A stretch of 64,000 nucleotides of DNA, from the NCBI RefSeq assembly GCF_030269925.1, contig NC_085116.1, positions 868,001 to 932,000 on the forward strand, written 5' to 3'. Within the stretch, counting starts at the first letter, position 1; every line of letters starts with the position of its first letter. The notes below the pieces were generated by a model. The model ran no database searches, was not told the origin of the DNA, and worked only from the letters and a program-made list of their open reading frames with translations. This document shows positions 1 to 10,745 of this stretch, one piece after another. Both the position numbers and the translations under genes were made by a program. The DNA comes from Bombyx mori. Taxonomy: Eukaryota > Arthropoda > Insecta > Lepidoptera > Bombycidae.

Positions 1-2046
1 AATAATAGAAAGGGTATGGTGGCATTGTCTTGAGGATGTAACGATATTCCAAACTAAAGAATGGACGCGATCTTCAGACTCACAGTTAACATCGTTGACG
101 GTAATTGTGGCATGGCGCAATACCTCCGAGCTACCCTTTATTCCAGAATCGTTCTTTTGTGTTTAAAAAAGGAAAATTTGAAAATTTTGAAGCAATTTTC
201 AAATTGTATTCAAGTTAGCTACGTACTTACACGAACTTATAATAGACCTAGAGACAATATTCCATTTTATATACCATGCTTATTAAAACGTTCTAATAAA
301 AAAAAACAACATGGACATAAGAGTTGTAATTGCGGCCTCTATCACACCTCATGACCTCCTTATCAAATGCCAGAAATCAGAGATTATCTATAAAACATTC
401 AAAGATTATGCTAATCGTTTAATTACTAATCGTGTGCGAGTATCATTGCGCTATCGACAGACGGGGAGAGCAGAAACGCTGTGTCATGACGCGTCCATCA
501 TTCTAATTCTTTTGAGATGACAGCCCTTGTCCGTACGATGTGACGGCAAACACAATTGTTTGGTTCCATTTGGAGACTTTTACGGTGAAAATCATATTAA
601 TATTGAAAATTATATAATATTTATAATTCATTTGCTTGTTTTCTATTTGTGAATTATATTCTGCAAAAATTGCAGCTATTATTACTTCATTCTTTATACA
701 TATGTAAAACATATTTATTTAGCAGTGCAGCTTCGTTTTTCTAATATGTGATTTCAATTGATTAGGTACAATTGGTTTATTAAGGAATTTTTAAATTCAA
801 AATCCTAACACATCGTTGAAGTTATCTAATAAAACAATAATTCGCATTCACTTGTTTGAAATCATTCGAAACAGTAAAAATATTAAATCGTGTTTGTTAA
901 AATTCGAATTAGGTCGAAATCCCCGAGCCCCAAGTGTAACTAAGCGAGTGCAATGACAAGCTAGCCGACAAAGCGGCCGGCAACCAATACGACCGATCAC
1001 TTCTAATTGTGTGATTTGATACGAAAACCATTGTCGGACTCAGTGAAATCTCTATCTATCAGTAATAATCGATGGACAAAACAACTTTTTTTTTTTAAAT
1101 CCATTGTAAAGCCGATCCGTCTGTTTCACGATTTCAAAACGAGACTAATTAAATAGAACCAAATGGAACGTATTCTGATTTGTTTCCAATAAATCGTTTA
1201 CGTTGCCACGGTATCGGCGATCGTTTGTGTACGATAATTTTAATTACGATTTTATGTTTGATTTTATGTTCATCAAGAGCAGATTATTGTTTGTACTTTC
1301 TTTAGATTAGGAAACGTTACATTAGTTCAATTATAATTAAATTTTGCTAACCAAAATATCAGCATTTGTTTGAAAGGATTCTAACTCTATGTTAACCTTT
1401 TTTTGCTGCAGATAAGGATTTTCCTTCAAGCGCGTGAGTCTGCTCGGAGACTGTCGTCATATGCTATGTTATCCTCACTGGTGAAAGTTCTTATATTGAT
1501 AATCTTGGTTAATATGCATCGCGTCTTTTTCTTTAAAATAGATTCACTCTTACGTGCGTTTGTCCGCCCATTTAAAACAATAAATTCGCATATCACTTTT
1601 ACGTCACTGACGCTTTGTAAAAATATTTAATGTAAGCTTCAACAACTGCCTAAAGTTTTATTCGCGGATACGAGAACGAACAAAGGGACAAGCGAACATT
1701 AATTTATAAACGCAAGATGAATTATAGGTCAAGTTAAATGATCGGTTTTATGCGAAGGTTTACGATCGACCAGTGTCGTGGTAACGTCTAAGTATTAATG
1801 AAACCCAACGAGTATGCAATCAAGCCCCGGGTTAATTAGTCACGTGTACACGTCGAAAGATGACTTATTGTTTATTGGGTAGCTTGCAATTCATTATGCA
1901 GCTTTTGAAAGTAGGAATATAATTATATTTTTAATTTCCTTATACTGTGAACTAATATAGTGAAAAAAAAAACGGAATGAAAACATCAAGAACAGTAAAG
2001 CCACTTTCCTAAGTGGTCCTGGGTTTGATAGTCAAATTTATAATTA
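1..2046. other. AT-rich DNA without a recognisable gene
   Basis: Six-frame reading shows only short frames with no recognisable domain and no codon-like composition. I see no SINE, LINE or Helitron signature before 2047. A splice-like CAG/GTGAGT pair at about 1411-1434 is discussed under rejected items. It may be intergenic or intronic. Confidence 0.5.
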
Positions 2047-2400
2047 CTAGAGGTCCCGCAGTAGTCGAAATTCGACTATAATTAATTGGAATTGTAAGTT
2101 TGTACACTATTATGATTGTATTATATACTTCTATAATCACAAATTTCGCCAAGACTACACTATTAAAATATTAGCAAAGACAAACAATATTTAATCTCAA
2201 TTTGACAACAGACGTCAAGAACAAAAGTTTGACAATAAATAGTATGCATGCGTGTGTGCGTCAAATACATGGTATGTAGTGTGTGTAATGTTTTCTTTAT
2301 GGATTTAATGTATCTTTTATGCATTATTTTAAAAACATATTAGCATTGTGCACTTCTTCTCTATATTCTCTATAAGTGTGGAAAATTTCATTTCATTTTC

Positions 2401-5400
2401 TTGGGGGTTGGTGCTTCCCGCTTCCGTAGGTTTAACCCGCGATTCCCTACAAGTGACCCCTGGGTGGTGCTAAACGGGAGCCGAAAACATAACCGGTGGT
2501 AGGACCTAGTCCGACTGGCTGGCGACCACCCTCCAACTAGAGTCCGCCGCCAAATAGCCTAGCTGTGTTCCGGCGTGTGGGTTGGAGAGCCAGTTCTATC
2601 CCTTCCTTTTCCCCTTCCTTGTTGGGGGTGAGTCTTGGTGACGCCTGGAACTTGCGGAGCAGACGTGCGTGCGAACTCGCGGGGCGTGATTGTTTGACGG
2701 GGGTATAGGGAGACCCAGTGAAACGGTACCCGCTGCCGCCCGCCGGTCAGTAGGGGACCTGAACCCGGGTGTCTCTACTAAACTCCGCCCCGGGAAGCTG
2801 TCCCGCCAACCGGTGTAAAATCCTGTCGTGCGGTCGTCGTGCCGGAGTCGGAGACCGGAGTGGATTCCGGCGATCGCACGCAGAGTGGACTGGGGGCCCT
2901 TCCATGCCCTGCGTCAATCTCTCACGCAATCCGTGGTCGAGCACGTACTATGTTCCGCGCTTCATTCAGGTGTTGCCTCGATCTCACCTCCAACATCCTA
3001 CCTCTCCTAATCCTACTCTCCGAAAATTTTACAACTATGAAGTCGACAAAAAAAAAGAAAAGGGTTTCACAGGCGGTTCCCCATTCCACATTTAATGTGG
3101 ATTTCAGCAATGTCAGGGGCCTACATAGCAACCTTGACGCCGTACACCACCACCTTGAGACGGCGCAGCCTGCCCTGCTTTTTTTAACGGAGACGCAGAT
3201 ATCTGCTCCGGATGATACCTCATACCTTGAGTATCCCGGCTACGTATTGGAGCACAACTTCCTGCGTAAAGCCGGGGTATGCGTATTCGTCCGGGCTGAT
3301 GTCTGTTGTCGCCGTCTTCGGGGCCTCGAACAACGGGACCTGTCCCTCTTGTGGCTGCGCGTAGATCACGGGGGCCGTAGCCGAATCTACGCGTGCCTGT
3401 ACAGGTCCCACAGCAGTGATGCAGGTTCAGCTCTGTTTGAGCATGTGCAAGAGGGGACTAACCGCGTGCTTGAGCAGTACCCATCTGCGGAGGTGGTGGT
3501 TCTTGGAGACTTTAACGCTCACCACCAAGAGTGGTTGGGGTCCAGAACCACTGACCTCCCGGGTCGGACTGCCTACGATTTCGCCTTGGCCTACGGCTTC
3601 TCCCAGCTGGTGACATAGCCCACCCGTGTCCCAGATATCGAGGGGCACGAGCCTTCTTTGTTGGACCTTCTGCTGACCACAGATCCGGCCGGATACAGTG
3701 TGGTGGTCGACGCTCCGCTTGGATCGTCTGATCACTGCCTTATTCGTGCTGCCGTACCACTCTCTCGTCCTGATCGTCGAACGACGACCGGGTATCGAAG
3801 AGTTTGGCAGTATATGTCAGCAGATTGGGATGGATTGCGTGAATTTTACGCATCCTACCCATGGGGGCGGTTCTGCTTTTCCTCTGCTGATCCTGACGTC
3901 TGTGCGGATCGACTTAAAGACGTGGTGCTCCAGGGGATGGAATTGTTTATTCCCTCTTCTGAAGTGCCCGTTGGGGGTCGCAGCAGACCCTGGTATAACA
4001 ATGCCAGCAGGGATGCTGCACACCTCAAGCGGTCCGCATACGTGGCATGGGATAATGCCAGGAGACGTCGGGATCCTAACATCCCAGGGGAAAGGCGGAA
4101 ATATAACGCCGCTTCCAGGTCCTACAAGAAGGTAATTGCCAAGGCGAAGTCGGAGCACGTTGCTAGAGTTGGCGAGCGATTGAAGAGCTATCCCTCCGGG
4201 AGCCGTGCTTTTTGGTCGCTCGCCAAAGCTGCAGAAGGAAACTTTTGCAGGTCTAGTCTCCCACCACTGCGCAAATCCGATGACAATCTGGCCCACAGCG
4301 CGAAAGAGAAGGCTGACCTTCTGGTCAAACTCTTCGCCTCGAACTCGACTGTGGACGACGGGGGTGCCACACCACCGAACATCCCCCGGTGTGATAGCTC
4401 CCTGCCGGATATCTGCTTCACACAGTGTGCAGTCAGGCGGGAGCTCCGACTCCTGGACGTTCACAAGTCGAGTGGGCCAGACGGCATCCCCGCAGTGGTT
4501 TTGAAAACGTGCGCCCCTGAGCTGACACCTGCGCTAACGCGTTTGTATCGCCTCTCTTATTGCACTAACAAGGTTCCGTTTTCATGGAAGACTGCTCATG
4601 TCCACCCTATCCCCAAGAAGGGTGACCGGTCGGACCCATCGAGCTACAGGCCTATCGCGATAACTCCCTTGCTTTCCAAGGTGATGGAGCGAATTATAAA
4701 TACACAACTCCTGAAGTATCTTGAAGATCGCCAGCTGATCAGTGACCGACAGTACGGTTTCCGTCACGGTCGCTCAGCTGGCGATCTTCTTGTATACCTT
4801 ACTCACAGGTGGGCTGAAGCCTTGGAGAGCAAGAGCGAGGCTCTTGCTGTGAGCCTTGATATCGCGAAGGCCTTCGACAGGGTCTGGCATAGGGCACTTC
4901 TATCGAAGTTACCATCTTACGGAATCCCCGAGGGTCTCTGCAAGTGGATCGCTAGCTTTTTGGATGGGCGGAGCATCACGGTCGTTGTAGACGGTGACTG
5001 TTCTGATACCATGACCATTAACGCTGGCGTTCCACAAGGTTCGGTGCTCTCCCCCACGCTTTTCATCCTGTATATCAATGACATGCTGTCTATTGATGGC
5101 ATGCATTGCTATGCAGATGATAGCACGGGGGATGCGCGATATATCGGCCATCAGAGTCTCTCTCGGAGCGTGGTGCAAGAGAGACGATCAAAACTTGTGT
5201 CTGAAGTGGAGAACTCTCTGGGGCGAGTCTCCGAATGGGGTGAATTGAACTTGGTTCAATTCAACCCGATAAAGACACAAGTTTGCGCGTTCACTGCGAA
5301 GAAGGACCCCTTTGTCATGGCGCCGCAATTCCAAGGAGTATCCCTGCAACCTTCCGAGAGTATCGGAATACTTGGGGTCGACATTTCGAGCGATGTCCAG

Positions 5401-6069
5401 TTTCGGAGTCATTTGGAAGGCAAAGCCAAGTTGGCGTCCAAAATGCTGGGAGTCCTCAACAGAGCGAAGCGGTACTTCACGCCTGGACAAAGACTTTTGC
5501 TTTATAAAGCACAAGTCCGGCCTCGCATGGAGTACTGCTCCCATCTCTGGGCCGGGGCTCCCAAATACCAGCTTCTTCCATTTGACTCCATACAGAGGAG
5601 GGCCGTTCGGATTGTCGATAATCCCATTCTCTCGGATCGTTTGGAGCCTCTGGGTTTGCGGAGGGACTTCGGTTCCCTCTGTATTTTATACCGTATGTTC
5701 CATGGGGAGTGCTCTGAGGAATTGTTCGAGATGATACCAGCATCTCGTTTTTACCATCGCACCGCCCGCCACCGGAGTAGAGTTCATCCATACTACCTGG
5801 AGCCACTGCGGTCATCCACAGTGCGTTTCCAGAGATCTTTTTTGCCACGTACCATCCGGCTATGGAATGAGCTCCCCTCCGCGGTGTTTCCCGAGCGCTA
5901 TGACATGTCCTTCTTCAAACGAGGCTTGTGGAGAGTATTAAGCGGTAGGCAGCGGCTTGGCTCTGCCCCTGGCATTGCTGAAGTCCATGGGCGACGGTAA
6001 CCACTCACCATCAGGTGGGCCGTATGCCCGTCTGCCTAAAAAGGCAATAAAAAAAAAATAAAAAAAAAA
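2401..6069 (+). mobile_element. CR1/Jockey-type LINE, near full length
   Basis: This GC-rich block of about 3.67 kb sits inside AT-rich DNA. It has a leader of roughly 550-640 bp (2401 to the EN-RT start), one long EN-RT frame, and a short 3'UTR ending in GGCAATAAAAAAAAA. The same 3' end recurs, 5'-truncated, at 10843-11009 and 20134-20288, which proves it is a dispersed retroelement. No separate ORF1 (gag-like) frame is visible, so the copy is either 5'-truncated or belongs to a single-ORF lineage. No clear target duplication was found. The left boundary is set by the composition change and is uncertain by tens of bases. Confidence 0.85.
2950..6000 (+). pseudogene. LINE endonuclease-reverse transcriptase, one premature stop
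   Basis: The frame encodes an APE-type endonuclease followed by reverse transcriptase, the enzymes for target-primed reverse transcription in the nucleus. Endonuclease landmarks are NVRGL, TETQ (3187-3198), LGDFNAHH (about 3505-3530) and SSDH (about 3724-3735). RT landmarks are LDIAKAFD (motif A, 4855-4878), GVPQGSVLSP (motif B, near 5030) and YADD (5110-5121), then a long C-terminal region with RTIRLWNELP. One in-frame TAG at 3616-3618 lies between LGDFN and SSDH; CAG to TAG is the simplest origin, giving LVT-stop-PTRVPD. Everything else is open, so the lesion is recent. Start candidates are ATG 2950 and ATG 3037, the latter followed by a lysine-rich A run. Clade assignment is by motif resemblance only. 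Confidence 0.88.
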
Positions 6070-6140
6070 TACTCCTCCGTCCGCGCAAATTTCGTAAAAA
6101 GGGATACAAAGTTTTTGCTTCACGTATTAATATATAGATA

Positions 6141-6519
6141 TCTTATATATAAAATTCTCGAGTCACAATGTTAGTTACCATACTCCTCTGAAACGGTTTG
6201 ACCGATTTTTATGAAAGTTTATATGCATGTTCACTAGGTCTGAAAATCGGCTACTAAGTATTTTTTATACCCCTAAGTGATAAGGGTTGTCCACCCTTAA
6301 CATTTATTTTTTGGACAAATTTTTTTTGTTGTATGAGGTATTATGTGGTTGAATGAGGTTTTGTTATTTTTATATTCCCTCATCATTCACAGCGCTACAT
6401 ACCTCTTTCACTCATTTACCACATCCTTACACACTTACAATAAGTGAGTTTTTTTTTCCATACTAGAAATTTCCTAGAAATCTTATATATGGCAAAACAA
6501 CGTTTGCCCGGTCAGCTAG
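6141..6519 (+). mobile_element. Non-autonomous Helitron
   Basis: It starts TCTTATATATAAAATTCTCG after an A and ends GGTCAGCTAG before a T. The interior contains the phrase 'gaaacggtttgaccgattttt', typical of lepidopteran Helitrons. About 380 bp, no coding. It lies two bases from the 5' end of the minus-strand Helitron at 6138, so the two are head to head. Confidence 0.65.
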
Positions 6520-6539
6520 TAATTATATATAAATAGACG

Positions 6540-6690
6540 TCTCCCACGTGAATGCTGCACACCACCGTGACCCATGAAGTTCAAGTCTCGATTGGGTGAT
6601 GGAAACATTGCCCTTGGAACTAGAACTAATGATTGCTTCGCTGCAGAAATAGGCAGGGCAGTGGTACCTGCCCGTGCGTACTTATAATAT
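6540..6690 (-). repeat. Degraded Bm1-like SINE fragment
   Basis: Weak but ordered similarity to the Bm1 middle: an acgtgaatgc segment, then gcttcgctgcagaaataggcaggg and a GGTACCTGCCCGTGCG segment. Divergence is high, so this is an old copy or a related SINE. Confidence 0.45.
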
Positions 6691-6699
6691 ACCCTAAAA

Positions 6700-7081
6700 C
6701 GTAATTATAAGTCAAGAAATAGATGTTTTTCTTGATTGTATAATTATGTATAGGAAAAATGTAGCGTGGATTATTTCCCCACTATTTCTATGAAATCTAA
6801 TCATAATTAATATAATCGAATGTAATAAAGTTTTATTTAAACTTTTCCCTCTATTTAACTGTACGATTTATAACTTCGTAAGTGAAAATGTGTAATTATG
6901 GATTTTATAAATTATATATTTTTTTTCATTTCAAGATATAATCAATAGACTTGTAACTGAGGTGAAATTTATCACGCGCCTTTTTGTCAATTTGTCGAAG
7001 TTTTGAATTGATGATCGTTAATTAATTAAATATGTTAATAAATAAATAAACATTCATAATAACACAAATAACAATTTGGCC
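6700..7081. other. AT-rich spacer, nothing recognised
   Basis: No frame, repeat or RNA signature that I can name. Confidence 0.4.
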
Positions 7082-7299
7082 TTTTTTTTAAGCGCTTACC
7101 GGAGCCCATAGAAATCCCAAAAATATTTTTTGCGGGTTTGATTACACGATGTCATTCCTTCACCGTGGAAGTCAATCGTGAACATTTGTTGAGTACGTTT
7201 TTCATTAGAAAAATTGGTACCCGTCTGCGGGATTCGAACACCGGTACGTCGCTACATACGAATGCACCGGACGTCTTATCTTTTAGGTCACCACGACTT
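7082..7299 (-). mobile_element. Bm1 SINE with internal deletion
   Basis: Plus-strand order is T run, 'ttaccggagcccatag', then directly 'gcgggtttgattacacgatg', and on to the tRNA-like head with GGATTCGAACACCGG (B box in reverse) and ccacgac. About 200 bp of the central body present in full copies is missing. Transcription would be by RNA polymerase III from the head at the right-hand end. Confidence 0.8.
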
Positions 7300-7545
7300 C
7301 ACTTAGAACCATATTAGGTTCATGCCACGCATATATTGCTGCGCTACATTCAACAGCATAAAACCGTAGCTTAGGACCGTTGAAAAGTTGATTTATTTAT
7401 TTAATAACATTTACACGCGACTTTGCTCGTTTTACGTATGATCGGTTGTGTGGTTGAGTCGTGCGTACCAATCAAACTCTGACGCATTTATGTGTGATAT
7501 TATGAATTGAACGAATATATTAATAATTTAAAATTATTGTTTCAG

Positions 7546-7581
7546 GTTCTGTGATAATTATGGCGTAGTATTTGGAGCAAC
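7546..7581 (+). other. Candidate 36-nt internal exon
   Basis: A good acceptor (ttattgtttcag, ends 7545) and a consensus donor (AAC|GTAAGT, starts 7582) bracket 36 nt. One frame is open and reads FCDNYGVVFGA. Length divisible by three is compatible with a cassette microexon. No flanking exon of the same gene is recognised, so chance pairing is possible. Confidence 0.2.
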
Positions 7582-7675
7582 GTAAGTGTAATGATGTAAT
7601 CACACTAATTTAAAACGAACCAAAACGTAGCTTAATTAATTTATTTTACGAAGCCTGAACGTACTTACTTACTCA

Positions 7676-7912
7676 ACAAACACGGTGCTTTTAGGGTCTC
7701 CAAGCGCTGGCCACAGTCTTCGTTGAAGAGTTCACGAGCGAACTAACCCATAGACACAACCCATTGAGTTTCTCACCGGATCTTCTTAGTGAATCGCGAT
7801 TTCGATCCGGTGGTAGATTCTAATGTTAGCAATATTTCTCAGGTTGAGCTCACCTACCAGCCATAGTCATAGTTGGAATAGCCCTTTAGGCTACCAGTGA
7901 ATAGGTAGGGAA
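7676..7912 (+). mobile_element. 3' end of an abundant poly(A) retroelement (family A)
   Basis: It carries the diagnostic core 'gagtttctcaccggatcttctt', 'cgatccggtggtagattct', 'gagctcacctacc' and an A tail (gtagggaaaaaa). Related copies lie at 11440, 34186, 44970, 56678, 58012, 60616 and 63952. The family may be the silkworm LINE called BMC1, but that name is from memory. Only the 3' end is present, as expected for 5' truncation. Confidence 0.65.
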
Positions 7913-7938
7913 AAAACAACATTATATATTATTATTTA

Positions 7939-8367
7939 CTAGCTTTTGGCCGCGACTTCCTCCGCGTGGAATAGTTCACAAATAATGCTTTATTTTAGAA
8001 CAAATTTGGTTAGCATAAAATACGTTATAGTGAGCCAACCTTAACGTATAGACTGTCGCGGACTTTTTTTTTAGATCTTTTAAAGGGGAAAAATTCTGTC
8101 ATACATTATTTTAACGAAACTTTAACCGTTTCTGTAGCGCAATCAGCGGAAACTCTCAAAAGGGGAAAAAAACCCGATTTTGAAACATTCTTTATTGGTG
8201 CTCCGCTTGTATTGGTCTTAGCGTGATGGTATATAGCTTATAGCCTTACTCGATAAATGGGCTATCTAACATTGAAAGAATTTTTCAAATCCGACCAGTA
8301 GTTCCTTAGATTAGCGCGTTCAAACAAACAAACTCTTCAGCTTTATAATATTAGTATAGAGTATAGA
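7939..8367 (-). mobile_element. Non-autonomous Helitron (Lep1-like)
   Basis: On the minus strand it starts TCTATACTCTATACTAATATT (8367) and ends 'gcggccaaaagCTAG' (7939), followed by T. The interior includes gcgctaatct and 'gatagcccatttatcgag', as in the copies at 37438 and 39409. It resembles elements published as Lep1. It is about 430 bp, longer than the other two copies. Confidence 0.7.
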
Positions 8368-8801
8368 TGTATGAAAGTATTTCTTTTCTATATCGAACCT
8401 GGCTGTTGCAGCCTGAAGTCCGGATACTGTTCCCTGTTTCATTCTACGTTTTACAAAAAATCTTCGTTATTTTGACTGTTCTGTGACAAACTAGGGACAA
8501 CTTTCCGGAGTAAATACAGCACAAAACTTCGATAGATATTATAACAACAAAGCACTAGAATAATGGATGTTCAAATCCTTACTATACATAGCCTAGGACA
8601 TTAAGCTTTCACCAGTATACGCATCCAGTAATAGACCGTTGACATGACGGCTCGTAGGTCGACACGACCTCATCACGTATTGAGGAGTACAAGCAATACC
8701 AGGCTATTCCTGTCACCTTGTCTGCGAGATTGTTCAGGGCTTGTATGGGTAGACAGAATTATGCTTAAACACTGGAGCCTAATATAAGCCGAATTAAATC
8801 T
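8368..8801. other. Unique-looking spacer
   Basis: No gene, repeat or RNA recognised. It ends in the target site AGCGGTAGGCTT used by the following LINE. Confidence 0.4.
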
Positions 8802-8813
8802 AGCGGTAGGCTT

Positions 8814-9296
8814 TCGAGGCGGTTGGCCAACCCCACGTGGGGTCTACGGACCGTCGAGGCGGTTTACCCAGTCTTTTATGACTGGGTGAATCGTGGCCGA
8901 GGACGCCTCACCTTCCGTCTGGTGCAGGTGCTGACTGGGCACGGATGCTTCGGAAAGTACCTGCACCGGATAGGAGCTGAGCCGACGACGAGGTGCCACC
9001 ATTGTGGACACGACCTGGACACGGCGGAGCATACGCTCGCTGTCTGCCCCGCATGGGAGGTGCAGCGCCGTGTCCTTGTCGCAAAGATAGGACCAGACTT
9101 GTCGCTGCCTGGCGTCGTGGCGTCGATGCTTGGCGGCGACGAGTCTTGGAAGGCTATGCTCGACTTCTGCGAGTGCACCATCTCGCAGAAGGAGGCGGCG
9201 GGGCGAGTGAGGCAAAGCTCTCCTCACTACGCAGAAACCCGCCGCCGCCGAGCAGGGGGTCGGGACCGGGGTCCCGTCCGTGACCCGGCCCCCTAA
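8814..9296 (+). pseudogene. C-terminal fragment of R1-clade LINE ORF2
   Basis: About 160 residues of open frame begin exactly at the insertion boundary. They contain the motif block GRLTFRLVQVLTGHGCFGKY, then a C-X2-C...H...C zinc-knuckle segment (CHHCGHDLDTAEHTLAVC, about 8994-9047), as found after the RT domain in R1-clade proteins. The frame ends with a TAA at 9294-9296 after an Arg-rich tail. It is closely similar in layout to the end of the protein at 58402-59940. No endonuclease or RT domain remains, so it is inactive on its own. Confidence 0.88.
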
Positions 9297-9677
9297 GGGC
9301 TTCGAGCTCCACCCGCTTTGTGCGGGGAGCAACCTAGGCGTGGGGCGGCGTGGTAGGTCGCGTTCCCCCGACCGCTCCGGGGGAAGGTGTAGCGCGGCGC
9401 TATCAATCGGGCTCTTGGCCCGTCGACCGAGGGAACCGGCGGTCGTGTTGCTGGCGGCCGCCGGTCCGGCGTCTGGGGGACGGCGGGATGGATGTAATGT
9501 GCACTGCGTAAACCCTGTCCCGCCGTCTCAATTGCTCCGACTGGGTTCCCACCCGGTCCGGGGTAGGGCGCCGGCTGTGAGCGGCAGGAGTTTTTAGTGA
9601 GGTTCGACTCCCACATACCCCACCTGCTGTGCGGGTGGGGATCCGGCGATTTTCTCCTGTGGAAAAAAAAAAAAAAA
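8814..9677 (+). mobile_element. 5'-truncated R1-clade LINE with target duplication
   Basis: The insertion is delimited by the direct repeat AGCGGTAGGCTT at 8802-8813 and 9678-9689. It contains the 3' end of an R1-type ORF2, a GC-rich 3'UTR of about 365 bp, a hairpin near 9615-9640 and a tail of about 15 A. GC content is far above the flanks. The clean duplication and A tail show target-primed integration at a non-ribosomal site. Confidence 0.9.
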
Positions 9678-9825
9678 AGCGGTAGGCTTAGTGAGAACTG
9701 AGAAGTTATGATTATAATACACGGCTTTCTTTCTGTATTTGGGCAGACGAACTCATGATGTATCCGGTGTTAGTTTTAGTGGTAATTAGGGCTCATGGAT
9801 GCTCAACGGGTATACCGCCGCGTAC

Positions 9826-10251
9826 CTTGAGACGTGATGTCCAGGTCGCCATTGCGTTGGACTCCAACGTGTGTTAAGAGTTTATCGTAGACATCTAGAA
9901 AACACATCTTTTCTTGCGTCGATAATCCACTTGGGATCATGGCCTCATTAGGCTGTTTTTGGAAATACACATGGTGGGGTCGCGTGTCCTTCCACGGCAG
10001 TGCTTTTGGAAGAGATTTAGTTCTTCGAGGCCACTGAAGCCTTACTTCGCTCCTGCGAATTAACCGCCGCCAGACATTTGGCGCTGACTGGCTTACGGTC
10101 GAAAGGTCGAACTCCAACTGAACCCTCCTCTTTTCTCTTCCGGGCTTGGGACCGGCTTTGGCAGAGTTAGTAACGCCACTATTTGGTATATATGTAATTT
10201 TATACGTAAATTTCACGAGGTCTAATTCAACTTTCGCTAATATCCACGAAA
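9826..10251 (-). CDS. Candidate 426-nt host exon, function unknown
   Basis: On the minus strand an acceptor with a pyrimidine-rich tract (ttctgtcttacag, ending at 10252) and a donor (CTCAAG|GTACGC, GT at 9825-9824) bracket 426 nt, open throughout in one frame (141 codons plus split codons). The predicted peptide is basic, rich in Arg, Lys and Pro early on (KAGPKPGREKRR), and later contains PSGLSTQEKMCFLDVYDKLL. I recognise no domain. Base composition is more balanced than its AT-rich surroundings and it matches none of the repeats I see here. A decayed transposon frame is the main alternative. No partner exons were identified on this strand. Confidence 0.4.
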
Positions 10252-10745
10252 CTGTAAGACAGAATGTTCAACATGTTATTATCAGTATCGGTTGTAACCA
10301 GCGTCCCTTGAACCGAATACCGCTCGAGATCCGAAGCGAGCGTAGGTCCCCGACGACCGAACGACAGTCGCTCCGGATATCTCGTTTGCGTCAACACAGT
10401 TCAGCTATAGTTCCTTTGAAATACGTTACGGACAATAATGGCACCGAACAAATTCGCTTATTTGTTAGTTACGGGACATCGACAAGGCACTCGAGGTTCG
10501 CAACGAGACTCCGCCAGATAAATCATAATGTTTATTGTTTGAAAGCAAGATTTATTATCGATGTTGTATTATAGGTTTTGTTTAGCAGAACTACATTGAT
10601 TCCCACTATCCGTTCGCAGTATCCTTGCCTTGTTTAAATACCCAACGTCCTCTCCGGGATTTCCATGTTGAACGTTGGCGGCGAATATTTTGAGCTCACA
10701 CAGATATTTTATGTCGCGCCATAGTAGCTCTAGCTAAAGGATGAA

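Larger units (their letters stand above)
2047..6138 (-). mobile_element. Non-autonomous Helitron, interrupted by a LINE
   Basis: Read on the minus strand, the element starts TCTATATATTAATACGTGAAG at 6138 and ends CCTCTAG at 2047. It is preceded by A and followed by T, the usual A^T target of Helitrons. About 350 bp lie at 2047-2400 and about 70 bp at 6070-6138; the rest is a LINE inserted on the opposite strand. From memory, the outer pieces form one continuous dispersed repeat in Bombyx, but I could not check this. No Rep/helicase coding is present, so it would depend on an autonomous partner. Confidence 0.55.

Noticed and set aside
1412..1433. Possible 22-nt microexon between tttttttgctgcag and GTGAGT
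   Set aside because: Both signals are good, but the segment is very short, has no frame evidence and no neighbouring exon; chance is likely.
9280..9616. Long frames on both strands in the R1 3'UTR
   Set aside because: GC-rich untranslated LINE sequence opens frames by chance.
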